Shown in pieces: positions 9,343-18,849 of a stretch of 64,000 nt of DNA. The DNA is from Pontibacter virosus (GTDB taxonomy: Bacteria; Bacteroidota; Bacteroidia; Cytophagales; Hymenobacteraceae), in contig NZ_QEKI01000009.1 in assembly GCF_003096355.1 (NCBI RefSeq), positions 1 through 64,000 of the forward strand. Reading direction: 5' to 3'. Position numbers and translations under genes: made by a program. The notes beneath the pieces were generated by a model, which did no database searches, was not told the origin of the DNA, and saw only the letters and a program-made list of their open reading frames with translations. Each line of letters begins with the position of its first letter. Position 1 is the stretch's first letter.

Positions 9343-11325
9343 TTACTTGATTCGGAACTCTGTTCTTCTGTTCTGCTGGTGCAGTTCCTCCGGACAAGCA
9401 ACGCCGTCTATACACTTATTTACTAACCTTGTCTTACCGTAGCCTTTGGCAGTTAGTCTGTCTTTGGCTATACCTTTCTCGATCAGGTAGTCCACGGCGG
9501 CCTGGGCTCTTCGCTCTGAGAGCACCTGGTTGTACTTCAGGCTTTCACGGCTATCAGTGTGCGAGCTCAGCTCTATTTTGATCGTTGGGTTCGCCACCAG
9601 TACTTCGGCCAGCTTATCCAATTCTTTGGCAGCATCCGAACGAATATCCCACTTGTCCAGGTCGTAGTAGATGTTCTCCAACACAATAGCCACATCCTTC
9701 TCGTCCCGGTCAAAGACCATCGCTACTTGCACAGTATCAGTGGCGGTTTTCGGTACCTCTACCTGTACGTTCTGGTTTAGGTAGCCTTGCTTGGAACCCT
9801 TCAGAGCGTAGATGTTGCCTTTGCGGCCATCCATAAAGTATTGGCCTTTTGTGTTCGTGGTTGCTACACTGGTATCATTCAGGTTCTGCTGCGATATAAC
9901 GAGCTGTACCTGTGAAAGTGGAAGCTGCACATTTTTCTTCTGCTCGTTCTGCTTGCGCTCCATTGTGGTCACTGCCAGTACTACAGGCTTTTGCAGCACT
10001 TTGAAACTGTAGATATCATCCGTGCCGTTGCTGCTTTCGCGGTTAGAAGATAGCAAGCCGGTTTCTTCGTCTTCGTTGAACATGATGCCATAGTCGTTCT
10101 TCGACGAGTTGATTGGATGGCCCATATTGTTCACCGCCGTCCAGGCAGCGTGTTTGCCCTCGGCTGAGAAGATATCCAAACCGCCCATTCCCATGTGTCC
10201 GTCAGACGAGAAGTACAGCTTGCCATTCTGATCTACATAAGGGAAGCTCTCGCGGCCCGGCGTATTGATCAGGATACCTGCATTTACAGGCTCTCCCCAG
10301 CTGCCATCCGGCTGACGCAAGGTATAGTAGATGTCCGTCTCACCCACACCGCCCGGCATATCCGACACAAAGTACATGATCTTGCCGTCAGGCGACAGGG
10401 CCGGATGCCCTACAGAGTACTCTGCTACATTGTTAAAAGTAAAAGGCTTAATCTCTGTCCAGGTAGTACCGCGTCTTTGAGAAGAGTAGATCTCCAGTCG
10501 GTTTATGTATTCCTGCACCTGCGACTTGTCTACCCAGCTTGTCGGGTCGGCGTTGCCCGCCTTGCGCTTCTGCACCAGTTGGGTACGGGTGAAGTATAGT
10601 GTCTGCCCGTCTTCCGTGGCCGATGCCGTGGCATTGTGATACTGGTCATTGATCATTTCGTGCAGCGCCGTAGGCTTACCCCAGTTGCCATTGCCATCGC
10701 GGCTGGCCATAAAGAGCTGCAGGTATGGGCGACCGGTCCAGCCGTAGGTGCCAGCGGTTTTTCCCTCCTGGTTTACGCCACGGTCCGACGTGAAGATGAT
10801 CGCGTCTTTGCCATAGTTCATCGGGCTGAAGTCAGAAAAACCCTGGGCATTCAGTCCGCTCAGGCGCTGTACTTCGGCCAGTGGCATTTTCTGGTTCATC
10901 CAGTTCATGGCTTTGTCGCAAGAGGCCATCAGGTGCTGGGCACGCTCCTCTACATCCGGCACTTCCTCGGCCCACAGCATGTACTGCTGCTTGGCTTCCT
11001 CGTACTTGCCGTTACTGCGCAGCGCCTCTGCATAATGGTAAATGTTCTGCGGATCGCGGCCTGGCATGGCCACCACCTGCGCGTACCAGCGCTCTGCCTC
11101 TACGGTCTGGCGTGTCAGGCGGTAAGAGTCGGCTATGCGCTCAGCTGTTTTCACATCCGGCTTGCGCTTCTCCGACGCCTTTTTGTACTGCTCTAAAGCC
11201 AGCGCAAATTCAAACTTTTCGTAGTGCTTGTTTGCCTTGCGGAGCTCCTGCTGCGCTTCGGCTACAGGTGCTACGCCCAGTAACAGGGCAGCAGTAAGGT
11301 ATAAGGGTATATGTCTGAAATTCAT
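9343..11325 (-). CDS. PD40/OmpA-family outer-membrane protein (PorE-like), T9SS-associated
   Basis: The 660-residue protein carries a signal peptide (ending AEAQQ), TPR-like helices at about 28-135, and WD40-like PD40 beta-propeller repeats at about 160-440 (FTSDRG, YFVSDMPGG, YFSSDG, LLSSNRES). A carboxypeptidase-like beta-sandwich follows at about 455-545 and a C-terminal OmpA peptidoglycan-binding domain at about 550-660 (LSSHTDSRESLKYNQVLSER). This order is that of PorE and its relatives, which anchor T9SS components to the cell wall. It is the last gene of a three-gene leftward cluster with the PorP/SprF protein and the type B adhesin, a common pairing in Bacteroidota. A role specific to that adhesin is inferred. 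Confidence 0.88.
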   Translation of the reverse strand: MNFRHIPLYLTAALLLGVAPVAEAQQELRKANKHYEKFEFALALEQYKKASEKRKPDVKTAERIADSYRLTRQTVEAERWYAQVVAMPGRDPQNIYHYAEALRSNGKYEEAKQQYMLWAEEVPDVEERAQHLMASCDKAMNWMNQKMPLAEVQRLSGLNAQGFSDFSPMNYGKDAIIFTSDRGVNQEGKTAGTYGWTGRPYLQLFMASRDGNGNWGKPTALHEMINDQYHNATASATEDGQTLYFTRTQLVQKRKAGNADPTSWVDKSQVQEYINRLEIYSSQRRGTTWTEIKPFTFNNVAEYSVGHPALSPDGKIMYFVSDMPGGVGETDIYYTLRQPDGSWGEPVNAGILINTPGRESFPYVDQNGKLYFSSDGHMGMGGLDIFSAEGKHAAWTAVNNMGHPINSSKNDYGIMFNEDEETGLLSSNRESSNGTDDIYSFKVLQKPVVLAVTTMERKQNEQKKNVQLPLSQVQLVISQQNLNDTSVATTNTKGQYFMDGRKGNIYALKGSKQGYLNQNVQVEVPKTATDTVQVAMVFDRDEKDVAIVLENIYYDLDKWDIRSDAAKELDKLAEVLVANPTIKIELSSHTDSRESLKYNQVLSERRAQAAVDYLIEKGIAKDRLTAKGYGKTRLVNKCIDGVACPEELHQQNRRTEFRIK

Positions 11326-11343
11326 ATGCGGTAAGAGCTAATA

Positions 11344-12279
11344 TTAAAAGTATTGAGGCGTCAGCATTTTCGTGTCCTGCTTCTTGAAGAAGTAGTAACC
11401 TACCGAGATCTCGTGCGATTGAAAACCGTTCAGGTCGTTGAGCATGCGGTCGTAGGAGTAACCCAGGCGCAAGGCGTTGGTCACCTGCAGTTCAGCGATC
11501 AGAGCCACGGCAGTACGCTTGTTTACGGGGTCCGCCTCCGGATTTTTGTTGAACAGGTTCATGCTCGTGCGGTAGGAGCTGCCCAGCCACAGACGGTCGC
11601 CCAACAGCACAAAGCCATTCAGGTCCACGTTGGCAGGGGCATGGAAGTCTTCCTTGATCAGCACGCTTGGCTTGAGCTTCACAAAGCTGCTTACGTCAAA
11701 CACATAGCCTGTCGTGAAGTAGTAGTGGCGAACCGGCTCGATCTGAAAAACGTCCTTGAACTGGATCAGGTCGGATGCGGAAAGGCCAGCGTAGAAGCGT
11801 GATGTATTGTAATAAACACCCAGCTTCACATCAGGTCTGTAAAACACGTCTCTGCCCGCAGGTATACTTGGATCATCCGGAACACCTAGCTCCGCACCAT
11901 CCATCACACTCTGCACCACACCGGCTGCTATACCTAAGCTCAGCGTTCCGCGTGCGCTCACCGATACACGGGCCGCCGCGTTGGCATAAGCCGAGGTAGT
12001 AGAATAGGCACCAATCTTGTCGCGGGTGAAGTTCGGGCCCAGGCCCAGGCGCTCGTGGCTGGTCAGGCCGTCTACGCTCAGCGCCTGCGTCGTAGGCGCC
12101 CCGTCTATACCTGTCCACTGCGAACGGTGAAATGCGTTGATATTAAGTACACCTTTGGTCCCGGTATAGGCCGGGTTAATGGCCATACTATTGAAGATGT
12201 ACTGCGAGTACTGCGGGTTTTGCTGGGCATTAGCTGCAAAGGTCAAGAACAGCGCCAGCAGGGTATAAAGTATTCTCAT
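11344..12279 (-). CDS. PorP/SprF family type IX secretion system membrane protein
   Basis: The 311-residue protein starts at the ATG at 12279, which directly opens the signal peptide MRILYTLLALFLTFAANAQ; nine upstream codons were dropped. The mature start QNPQYSQYIFNSMAINPAYTGTKG is the hallmark of PorP/SprF proteins, with a SQWTGIDGAPTTQ segment after it and a C-terminal beta-barrel ending GYYFFKKQ. SprF of Flavobacterium johnsoniae is needed to move the type B adhesin SprB to the surface, and such genes usually sit beside type B substrates, as here: the adhesin gene ends 31 bases upstream of this start. It is probably cotranscribed with both neighbours. Confidence 0.93.
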   Translation of the reverse strand: MRILYTLLALFLTFAANAQQNPQYSQYIFNSMAINPAYTGTKGVLNINAFHRSQWTGIDGAPTTQALSVDGLTSHERLGLGPNFTRDKIGAYSTTSAYANAAARVSVSARGTLSLGIAAGVVQSVMDGAELGVPDDPSIPAGRDVFYRPDVKLGVYYNTSRFYAGLSASDLIQFKDVFQIEPVRHYYFTTGYVFDVSSFVKLKPSVLIKEDFHAPANVDLNGFVLLGDRLWLGSSYRTSMNLFNKNPEADPVNKRTAVALIAELQVTNALRLGYSYDRMLNDLNGFQSHEISVGYYFFKKQDTKMLTPQYF

Positions 12280-12310
12280 GGTAATAAAATTTTCAAATGA
12301 ATGCACTCGC

Positions 12311-15300
12311 TTATCGGAAGATGGTCACATAGCCGCTGTAGTCCTGGTACTTACCATCGCATAGCTTCACCCTTACCTTGTAGAAGTAAGTACCTTGTTC
12401 CAGCCCCTTGGCAGCCCAATCGTTCTTGTAGTTCTTCTGCTTAAATACCTCAGATCCCCAGCGGTTGAACATCACCATTTCGTTGTCCGGGAACTTGTCC
12501 AGGTTCTTCACCAGCCAGGTATCGTTCTTGCCGTCACCGTTCGGGCTAAAGGCTTTCGGGAATTCCAGTTGTCCGTCGGCCATTCTGGCGTCCATATCGA
12601 TGCTGTATTCGGCTGAGCCTGCGCAGCTGCCGTTGTATGCAATCACGCTCACGCGGCCTGTTGCCGTTGGGCTGCTGGCTTTTACTTTGATGGTGGCCGT
12701 GCCCTGACCAGACTCGATGGTGAAGCCTTCTGTTACCGTCCAGGTATAAGATGTCGCTCCTTCTACCGGATCGGCGGTATAGATCAGTCCCTCGCAGACG
12801 CTGCTGTTATCCGTGATGCGGGTAACAGGGGCAGGAGGCATGGTGATGTCGATGTTCAGGCTAGCCCAGTCGCTGATGCCGCAACCATTAATGGCCCTCA
12901 CACGCACGGTACCGCCCGTTTCGGCAGCAGCCACCGTAATGCTCGTGCCGTTGCTGGCGCCTTCGATCGTCAGGCCACCGGTCGTTTCCCACTCGTAAGC
13001 GGTCGCGCCAGGTATAGCTTCGATGCTGAAGGAGTTGCCTGTGCTATTGAGGCACACGTTCATGTTGCTGTTGATTGTTCCAGGTGTCGCCGGCTTCAGC
13101 GACGGTGAAACGGCCAGTTTGGCTACAGCACCTGCACCACAGTTTTTCACCGTGTTGGTGGCGTATACCTCTATGTCGCCGCTCGTCTCACCTACTGTTA
13201 CGTTGATACTAGTACCAGTCAGTTTGTCGGCGCTCCAGCCCTGCGGTACTGCCCAGGTATAGGTCATGCCTGCCTCCGGTGATGCGATGCTGAACGTGAG
13301 TGTTGCTCCGATACAGCCTGTAGTTGCCGTACTCGCAATAGAAGGTGCTACTGGTTTCAGGGTCACTTTCACAGGCACACTGAGGGCTGCGCTTGTGTTA
13401 CAGTCATTACCAGCTTTCACCGTGATCGGGCCTCCTTCTTTACCAACTTTTACTTTTACTACTCTGCCATTCTCCGTTTCGCTTACTATAGACCAGTCCG
13501 CTGTCGGGAAGGCCCAGGTATAGCTCGTAGCACCGGCTACTACTGGTGTGCTGAAGGTTGTCTCTTCGCCTTCGCACAGGTCCAGGTTGCCCGTGATGGA
13601 CAGCGGTATTGCCGGTGATGGCGTAACCATCAGCACTTTCTCTATGGTGCTGCTGAAGCCACAGGCATTCGTCACCGTTAGGTATACCTTGCCGCCTAGC
13701 AGGCTCTGGTTCTTAGGACGAACACTCACGCTCGTGCCCGCATCGTTTGTGCCTTCTACAAACTCGAGGTTGCTGTCCAGTGTCCACTTATAAGTAAGAC
13801 CTTCTACAGCTGCCGCACGCAGGGCTATACCTGTAGTGCTGTTGAAGCATATGCTGGCGTCTCCTGTAATCGCTACTTTTTCTGGCTCGCCGATTACATT
13901 GACAGTAGTTTCAGCAGTCTTACTAACATCCTTACACTGCGTTTTCACGGTTACTTTTATTACCTGAGCGTTTAGCGTGGTGCCTGCGGTAACGGTTATG
14001 GTGCTGCCGTCTTCAGATTTGCTCACCGTTTTCCAGCCTGCTGGCAGTAACCAGGTGTAGGTGCCACCGATCACATCCGACGTTGCTTTGAAAGTGAGTT
14101 CACCTCCACGGCATACTGAAGTTGGCGCCTCCACAAATGACAGTTCGATGTTCGGGTTACACTTCACATCCGGAATCACCACAACATCTTCATTATTGTC
14201 AGGGTCAGAGTCATCCGGATCACCCGGGTTGTTAGGGTCTCCCGGATTATTTGGGTCATTCGGATCGCCTGGGTTATTCGGATCTTCTGGGTTATTCGGA
14301 TCTTCTGGGTTGTTGGGATCAGTAGGGTTAGAAGGGTCTTTGCTGATGATGCGTGCAATGTTGCGAACCTGGCCTGCCTTTACTAACTGAGCGTTAATAA
14401 TAAGCTCAGCCGTTGCTTTTGCCTCCAGCGAAGGAATCTTGAATGCCCCAGTCACTGGGTCATACGAAGTGCCACTGCTTACACTGAAGTCCACCAACCG
14501 AAGGCTCTCCGGCAGTTTTTCGCCTACTACGATATTTTTTTCTGATGCTGCGCCATGGTTCGTTACCACGATGCGGTATTGCACCATATCACCGACCATG
14601 TACTCTGCCTTGGCGTTTACCAATTCTTTCGTTACGCCCAGGTCAGGCAGCAGGATCACTACTTCCTCTTCGTTGTTGTCCGGATCCTTGTCATTATCCG
14701 GCGTGCGGTCGATGATGGTGGCCACGTTGCGGATGGCACCCGTGCGAACGATCTTTGCATACACAAGCAGTGTGGCAGAAGTGTTTCCTGCCAGTGTAGG
14801 GATATTGAATATACCTGTCGAGGCGTCGTAAGTCGTTCCGCTGGTAGCAGTATGCTTTACATACTCAAGTTCCTGTGGCAACTGCTCTCTTACATTTATA
14901 TTCGTCTGAGGCATTGAGGCGTTGTTTGACACCTTAATCTCAAAGGCCACCACATCGTTTAGCTTATACTCGCTCTTTGGATCAATAAGCTTCTTGGTTA
15001 CACCCAGGTCAGGCAGGATGATCTCCACCTCTTCCTCGTTGTCATCCGGATCTTTGTCATTGGGGCGGTCGATGATCGTGGCTACGTTGCGGATGTTGCC
15101 CGTGCCAACAATCTCGGCATATACGATCAGTGTAGCAGACGCATTGCCTGCCAGTGTCGGGATGTTATAAATGCCTGTCTCAGGGTTATATTTGGTGCCG
15201 GGAGTTTCCTCATGTCGCACATATTTCAACCCGCTCGCCAGTTGCTCACTGACATTAATATTCGTTTCTGTTTTCGATGACTTGTTGTCGACCTTGATCT

Positions 15301-16423
15301 CGTAGGCAATTACATCGCCTAAGCTATAGCTTGATTTCGGGTCAATGATGCTTTTTGTCAGGCTTAGATTTGGGAGAATTATTTCTACCTCATCTTCATC
15401 ATCATCCGGTTCAGGGTCTGGGTTATCGCCAATAATGATCACTTCATTTCGGATATTTCCCGTACCCGTTACTTCAAACACGATTTTGATTGACTCCTGT
15501 GTGTTAGGCTCCATGTCCCCTATGACCCATTGATGGGTACTAGCGTCATAGTAAGTCTGCCCTGTGGCGGATTCTGCCCGCACAAACTTAAGACCTGTAG
15601 GAATTCTCTCGCTCACCGCTACATTTTTAGCAACGCCTGGCCCTCTGTTTACAGCCTTAATGGTGTAGGTTACATAAGCTCCTACCGACACGTCGGTAGC
15701 GTCTGTTTCTTTTGTTACTGAGAGGTCAGCTTCTACCACGTTCTGCAAAGCCAGAATGTTGGTATTGAAGTACACAGTCTCCTGCAAAGAAATGGCTCTG
15801 CCAATCAAGGTTACATTATCGCCTAAGGTGACACTCTTCTTAGCGATGATGTTTCCTTGAAAAAAGCCTGGTGCGCCGATGTTCACATCGCCCTCTACAA
15901 CCCAGTAAACATTCTCCGGTGAGGCCCCCATAGCAGATAACTGCACTGAGCCTGCATTTGAATTGAAATTGCCGTCAATGATAAAAACGAACATCGAGTT
16001 GAAATCTCCACCCCCTGAAAGCTGAAGTATGCCGCTTAGCGTGGCGTCACCCGGAATTTTATAGACGCCTGGGCCTAGGGTGCTGCCACCGCCTAAAGTG
16101 GAGTTGCGAACCTGTGTTACAGGCAAGTCGCGCAACGCCTGGTAGGCTAATTTGGCATCACGCATTCCTTCCTCTGCCACTTCATTGGCTATTTCCTTCC
16201 TACCTGTCAGCAGATTAAGATATTGGTCTTCGCCGATTGATTTACCCGGGCTTGTGCCCAAATAACCATAGACGGTTGTGACACCGGGACCATTGGCTTG
16301 GATTTTAGTGTCTGCCAAGGCCGAGAACTTAGTGGCGCGGCCAAGGGTGATTTCTGTTTGCGCAAAAGTAAGGGTGGTGGCGGCGAACAGAAAAAGGGTG
16401 AGAAGCAGTAAAATTCTACTCAT
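12311..16423 (-). CDS. T9SS type B surface adhesin with ice-binding-like, DUF11 and PKD-like domains
   Basis: This 1370-residue secreted protein has a signal peptide (1-22) and a DUF3494 ice-binding-like beta-solenoid at about 25-230 (TKFSALADTKI, GPGVYKI, GAPGFFQGNIIAKKSVTLGD). Four DUF11 repeats follow at about 232-700, three of them opening with LSLTK, LGVTKK or LGVTKE. An Asp/Pro/Asn linker precedes about six PKD/Ig-like domains with the recurring Y-T-W motif. A gliding-motility-type C-terminal domain (FSPNGDGKNDTW near 1290, NRWG, GTYFYKV) directs type B export. The layout suggests a long cell-surface adhesin. Ice binding itself is unproven: DUF3494 also occurs in non-ice proteins. Codon use matches the neighbouring genes. 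Confidence 0.9.
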   Translation of the reverse strand: MSRILLLLTLFLFAATTLTFAQTEITLGRATKFSALADTKIQANGPGVTTVYGYLGTSPGKSIGEDQYLNLLTGRKEIANEVAEEGMRDAKLAYQALRDLPVTQVRNSTLGGGSTLGPGVYKIPGDATLSGILQLSGGGDFNSMFVFIIDGNFNSNAGSVQLSAMGASPENVYWVVEGDVNIGAPGFFQGNIIAKKSVTLGDNVTLIGRAISLQETVYFNTNILALQNVVEADLSVTKETDATDVSVGAYVTYTIKAVNRGPGVAKNVAVSERIPTGLKFVRAESATGQTYYDASTHQWVIGDMEPNTQESIKIVFEVTGTGNIRNEVIIIGDNPDPEPDDDEDEVEIILPNLSLTKSIIDPKSSYSLGDVIAYEIKVDNKSSKTETNINVSEQLASGLKYVRHEETPGTKYNPETGIYNIPTLAGNASATLIVYAEIVGTGNIRNVATIIDRPNDKDPDDNEEEVEIILPDLGVTKKLIDPKSEYKLNDVVAFEIKVSNNASMPQTNINVREQLPQELEYVKHTATSGTTYDASTGIFNIPTLAGNTSATLLVYAKIVRTGAIRNVATIIDRTPDNDKDPDNNEEEVVILLPDLGVTKELVNAKAEYMVGDMVQYRIVVTNHGAASEKNIVVGEKLPESLRLVDFSVSSGTSYDPVTGAFKIPSLEAKATAELIINAQLVKAGQVRNIARIISKDPSNPTDPNNPEDPNNPEDPNNPGDPNDPNNPGDPNNPGDPDDSDPDNNEDVVVIPDVKCNPNIELSFVEAPTSVCRGGELTFKATSDVIGGTYTWLLPAGWKTVSKSEDGSTITVTAGTTLNAQVIKVTVKTQCKDVSKTAETTVNVIGEPEKVAITGDASICFNSTTGIALRAAAVEGLTYKWTLDSNLEFVEGTNDAGTSVSVRPKNQSLLGGKVYLTVTNACGFSSTIEKVLMVTPSPAIPLSITGNLDLCEGEETTFSTPVVAGATSYTWAFPTADWSIVSETENGRVVKVKVGKEGGPITVKAGNDCNTSAALSVPVKVTLKPVAPSIASTATTGCIGATLTFSIASPEAGMTYTWAVPQGWSADKLTGTSINVTVGETSGDIEVYATNTVKNCGAGAVAKLAVSPSLKPATPGTINSNMNVCLNSTGNSFSIEAIPGATAYEWETTGGLTIEGASNGTSITVAAAETGGTVRVRAINGCGISDWASLNIDITMPPAPVTRITDNSSVCEGLIYTADPVEGATSYTWTVTEGFTIESGQGTATIKVKASSPTATGRVSVIAYNGSCAGSAEYSIDMDARMADGQLEFPKAFSPNGDGKNDTWLVKNLDKFPDNEMVMFNRWGSEVFKQKNYKNDWAAKGLEQGTYFYKVRVKLCDGKYQDYSGYVTIFR
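14176..14340 (-). repeat. In-frame tandem repeat coding an Asp/Asn/Pro linker
   Basis: Inside the adhesin gene, short repeats of a DPNNP(G/E) unit, 15-18 bases each, encode an acidic proline-rich linker between the last DUF11 domain and the first PKD-like domain. Unit number is likely to vary by slippage. The residues could bind calcium, which is inference. Confidence 0.8.
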
Positions 16424-16918
16424 AAGGGTTATGAAAAAAAGCGTAATAAATCAGGCATAAATATAAATGTATTTCCATAAACTTTTACTATATCCTGATA
16501 CTTATATATTCCAGATAAGTTTAGTACAATATAAAAAATACAATATATAGGCAGGAATAAAATGTTATAACAGCAATTGCGTAATACTATTCCAATATAA
16601 ATAAGACAAAGTTTTTTTTCAGAAAAGCAGAATTACAGTACAAATATCTTGAAAGGGACATATATGGTTTTGTTACTACTTGAATATTTGGATATACTAA
16701 TTTAGTGCCCTTTGGTTGCGTAAATACTTATTTTGTACACCTTTTGTTATATCGGCGGGCAAAGGAACTGAAAAAATCTTAATTAAAATAGGGAAATTTA
16801 GGCAAGGGAAACAGTGCAATAAAAAAGTGCCCTATTGATTTTTGTATACCAATAGGGCACTTCAAGTATTAAAGAAAAATTTTCTAAAAATTCTTTAAAA
16901 GTTTATATAAGATTCTCT
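16424..16918. other. AT-rich gene-free region between the adhesin and lipA
   Basis: About 495 bases, strongly AT-rich, with T runs near 16610 and no plausible coding frame. It should hold the promoter of the leftward adhesin cluster, but no clean TAnnTTTG box was found. Its right end carries the lipA terminator at 16825-16862. Confidence 0.6.
16825..16862 (-). terminator. Strong terminator of lipA
   Basis: A perfect 13-bp stem (AAGTGCCCTATTG at 16825-16837, matched at 16850-16862) encloses a 12-base loop. On the minus strand the stem runs straight into a T6 tract, about 57 bases past the lipA stop. Confidence 0.85.
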
Positions 16919-17830
16919 CTACACATTCACATGTCGCTCAGCGTGGTACGATGACCGCACCAACGGGCCAGACTCGACATATTTGATTCCTCGTTTCAGG
17001 CCTTCCTCCCGGTAATGCTCAAAAAGGTCAGGGTGAATAAACTCGGCTACCTCGATGTGAAGCTTGGTTGGCTGCAGGTATTGCCCCAGCGTTAGGATGT
17101 CACAGCCATTGGCAGCCAGGTCATCCATCGCCTGGTATACCTGCTCGCGTGTTTCGCCTAAGCCCAGCATAATGCCTGTCTTGGTACGCTTGCCATACTC
17201 TTTGGTGCGGCGGATCTGTTCTATGCTGCGCTCGTACTTAGCCTGCGGACGTACGCGGCGGTACAGCTCTTTCACTGTCTCCACGTTATGCGACACCACT
17301 TCCTGGCCTGGCGAGATCATGGTGATCAGCGCGTCCCAGCTGGCTTTCACATCAGGTATAAGGGTTTCAATCGTGGTGGCAGGAGAAAGTTCTTTTACCA
17401 TGCGCACGGTTTCGTGCCAAATGGCGGCACCGCGGTCTTTTAATTCGTCGCGGTTAACAGAGGTTATCACGGCGTGCTTCACGCCCATCAGCTGAATGGC
17501 TTCAGCTACGCGGCGCGGCTCGTCTACATCATACTCATTAGGGCGGCCCGTGGCCACGGCACAGAAAGAGCAGCTGCGCGTACACACATTGCCCAGAATC
17601 ATGAAAGTAGCTGTGCCGGCTCCCCAGCACTCGCCCATGTTCGGGCAGTTACCGCTCTCACAGATGGTATGCAGCTTATACTCGTCTACGATGTTTCTTA
17701 CCTTCGCATACTCTTTCCCTACCGGCAGCTTTACACGCAGCCAGTTTGGCTTGCGGGGCTGACCCAAAGCATTGAGCCCCTCGGGCTTAGCGTTGGGTTG
17801 TATTACCGGAAGTGTCATCATTTCATCCAT
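16919..17830 (-). CDS. lipA: Lipoyl synthase
   Basis: A radical-SAM enzyme that inserts two sulfurs into protein-bound octanoyl groups to make lipoyl cofactors. The 303 residues show both iron-sulfur motifs: C57-x4-C62-x5-C68 ([12 protein letters not shown]) for the auxiliary cluster and C83-x3-C87-x2-C90 (CTRSCSFC) for the SAM cluster. The RSSYHAE motif near the C-terminus carries the conserved serine. Lipoyl groups serve the glycine cleavage H-protein and 2-oxoacid dehydrogenase E2 subunits; gcvP and an E1 fusion lie in the same window. The -7 promoter box sits only a few bases before the ATG at 17830, so the real start may be the ATG at 17821 or 17818, or the mRNA may be nearly leaderless. 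Confidence 0.96.
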   Translation of the reverse strand: MDEMMTLPVIQPNAKPEGLNALGQPRKPNWLRVKLPVGKEYAKVRNIVDEYKLHTICESGNCPNMGECWGAGTATFMILGNVCTRSCSFCAVATGRPNEYDVDEPRRVAEAIQLMGVKHAVITSVNRDELKDRGAAIWHETVRMVKELSPATTIETLIPDVKASWDALITMISPGQEVVSHNVETVKELYRRVRPQAKYERSIEQIRRTKEYGKRTKTGIMLGLGETREQVYQAMDDLAANGCDILTLGQYLQPTKLHIEVAEFIHPDLFEHYREEGLKRGIKYVESGPLVRSSYHAERHVNV

Positions 17831-17834
17831 GCTG

Positions 17835-17842
17835 CAAAGATA
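17835..17842 (-). promoter_or_regulatory. -7 promoter box of lipA
   Basis: On the minus strand TATCTTTG followed by CA matches the TAnnTTTG consensus exactly. A TTTG at 17866-17869 lies 23 bases upstream, slightly long for a -33 element. The closeness of the box to the first ATG implies a very short leader. Confidence 0.55.
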
Positions 17843-17955
17843 GGTATAATGCGTTAAGACTTCAGCAAATGCACCAGTAAATTAAGGCAGCACGGCCTAT
17901 GTCCGGGGGACTTTCCTTTCAACAAACGATTGCATGGAAATGTTCTTGGCGCCTG

Positions 17956-18684
17956 TTATTTGCGACGGCCGTAGTAGATGTTCAGGTACACGGAGGTAAA
18001 GGTGCTGTAGTTTTCGGTCTGCGGAATCATAATCATGTCTTTGAAGAACTTCTCTACCATAAAACCCACCTCTACCCCTGTGATGCTCTCGCGGTAGCGG
18101 CCGTACTCAAAGCTCATGCCTACCTTGGCGTGCACGCCCAAGTTGATGTTGGTCTCCCCCAAACCGGTCAGCACGTTGGCATTCCCTAGCGTGTTTTCAA
18201 AACTGAGGTGCTTGTTCGGGTCATAGGCCTCGGTACGTATGTCACTGCCCAGGCCACCCCCATAGTCGTAGCGGATGTAGTAAGGTATAAGCAGGCCCAG
18301 TGAGGGACCAACCGCTCCTAGGGCGTTTACTTGAACCCCGCTTTCGGCGGCCTTGCGGAACAGCACGTGCTCCAAACCGTAATGCGGGCGCACCGAGAAG
18401 AAGTGATTCTGCTTGCCTGCAATGAAATGGTCGCCGGAGCCCGGGTTATACAGCCTATTCTCTTTCGGATGCTTGATCTCCACGATCTCGAGTCCGCCGA
18501 AACGATAGAGCCGCTCTTTCATGAACCAGGAGCTGCGTGCAAACACACCGCCCAGCAAACCGCCGTTCGAGTTCAGGTTAATGCCGTAGCTAAGTTCGTT
18601 GCTAAAGTCGTCGTCAGACTGGGCGGTTGCCGGCATTACCAGCAGCAGCGTCATAGCAATTGTGAGTACCAGGTTTTTTGCCAC
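17956..18684 (-). CDS. Secreted protein of unknown function, predicted outer-membrane beta-barrel
   Basis: The 242-residue protein starts with a clear signal peptide (MAKNLVLTIAMTLLLVMPAT then AQS). The mature part alternates aromatic and polar residues and is rich in Gly, as in small outer-membrane barrels; it ends in an amphipathic strand (TSVYLNIYYGRRK). Segments such as SYGINLNSNGGLLGGVFARSS and KAGMSFEYGRY look like strand-turn-strand units. I do not recognise a named family, though similar proteins are widespread in Bacteroidota. It lies between lipA and ytxJ on the same strand but is separated from lipA by about 125 bases holding the lipA promoter. Confidence 0.7.
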   Translation of the reverse strand: MAKNLVLTIAMTLLLVMPATAQSDDDFSNELSYGINLNSNGGLLGGVFARSSWFMKERLYRFGGLEIVEIKHPKENRLYNPGSGDHFIAGKQNHFFSVRPHYGLEHVLFRKAAESGVQVNALGAVGPSLGLLIPYYIRYDYGGGLGSDIRTEAYDPNKHLSFENTLGNANVLTGLGETNINLGVHAKVGMSFEYGRYRESITGVEVGFMVEKFFKDMIMIPQTENYSTFTSVYLNIYYGRRK

Positions 18685-18849
18685 CTTTATACAGTTTGGG
18701 TTAGGTATGTTCTATCAAAAAGCCAGATCCAAAAGCAGGCAGGTATCAGGCATTCGAAGCCATACAGCCCGGCAAAAGACCCAGGCAGATAGGGCTGCTA
18801 ATAAGGAGTACTACGGATTATTGGCGTAGCCCGTCTACGCAGCTGCGCA

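Noticed and set aside
14176-14340. Regular short repeats resembling a CRISPR-like or satellite array
   Set aside because: They are in-frame, have no spacers and encode a proline/aspartate linker inside the adhesin.
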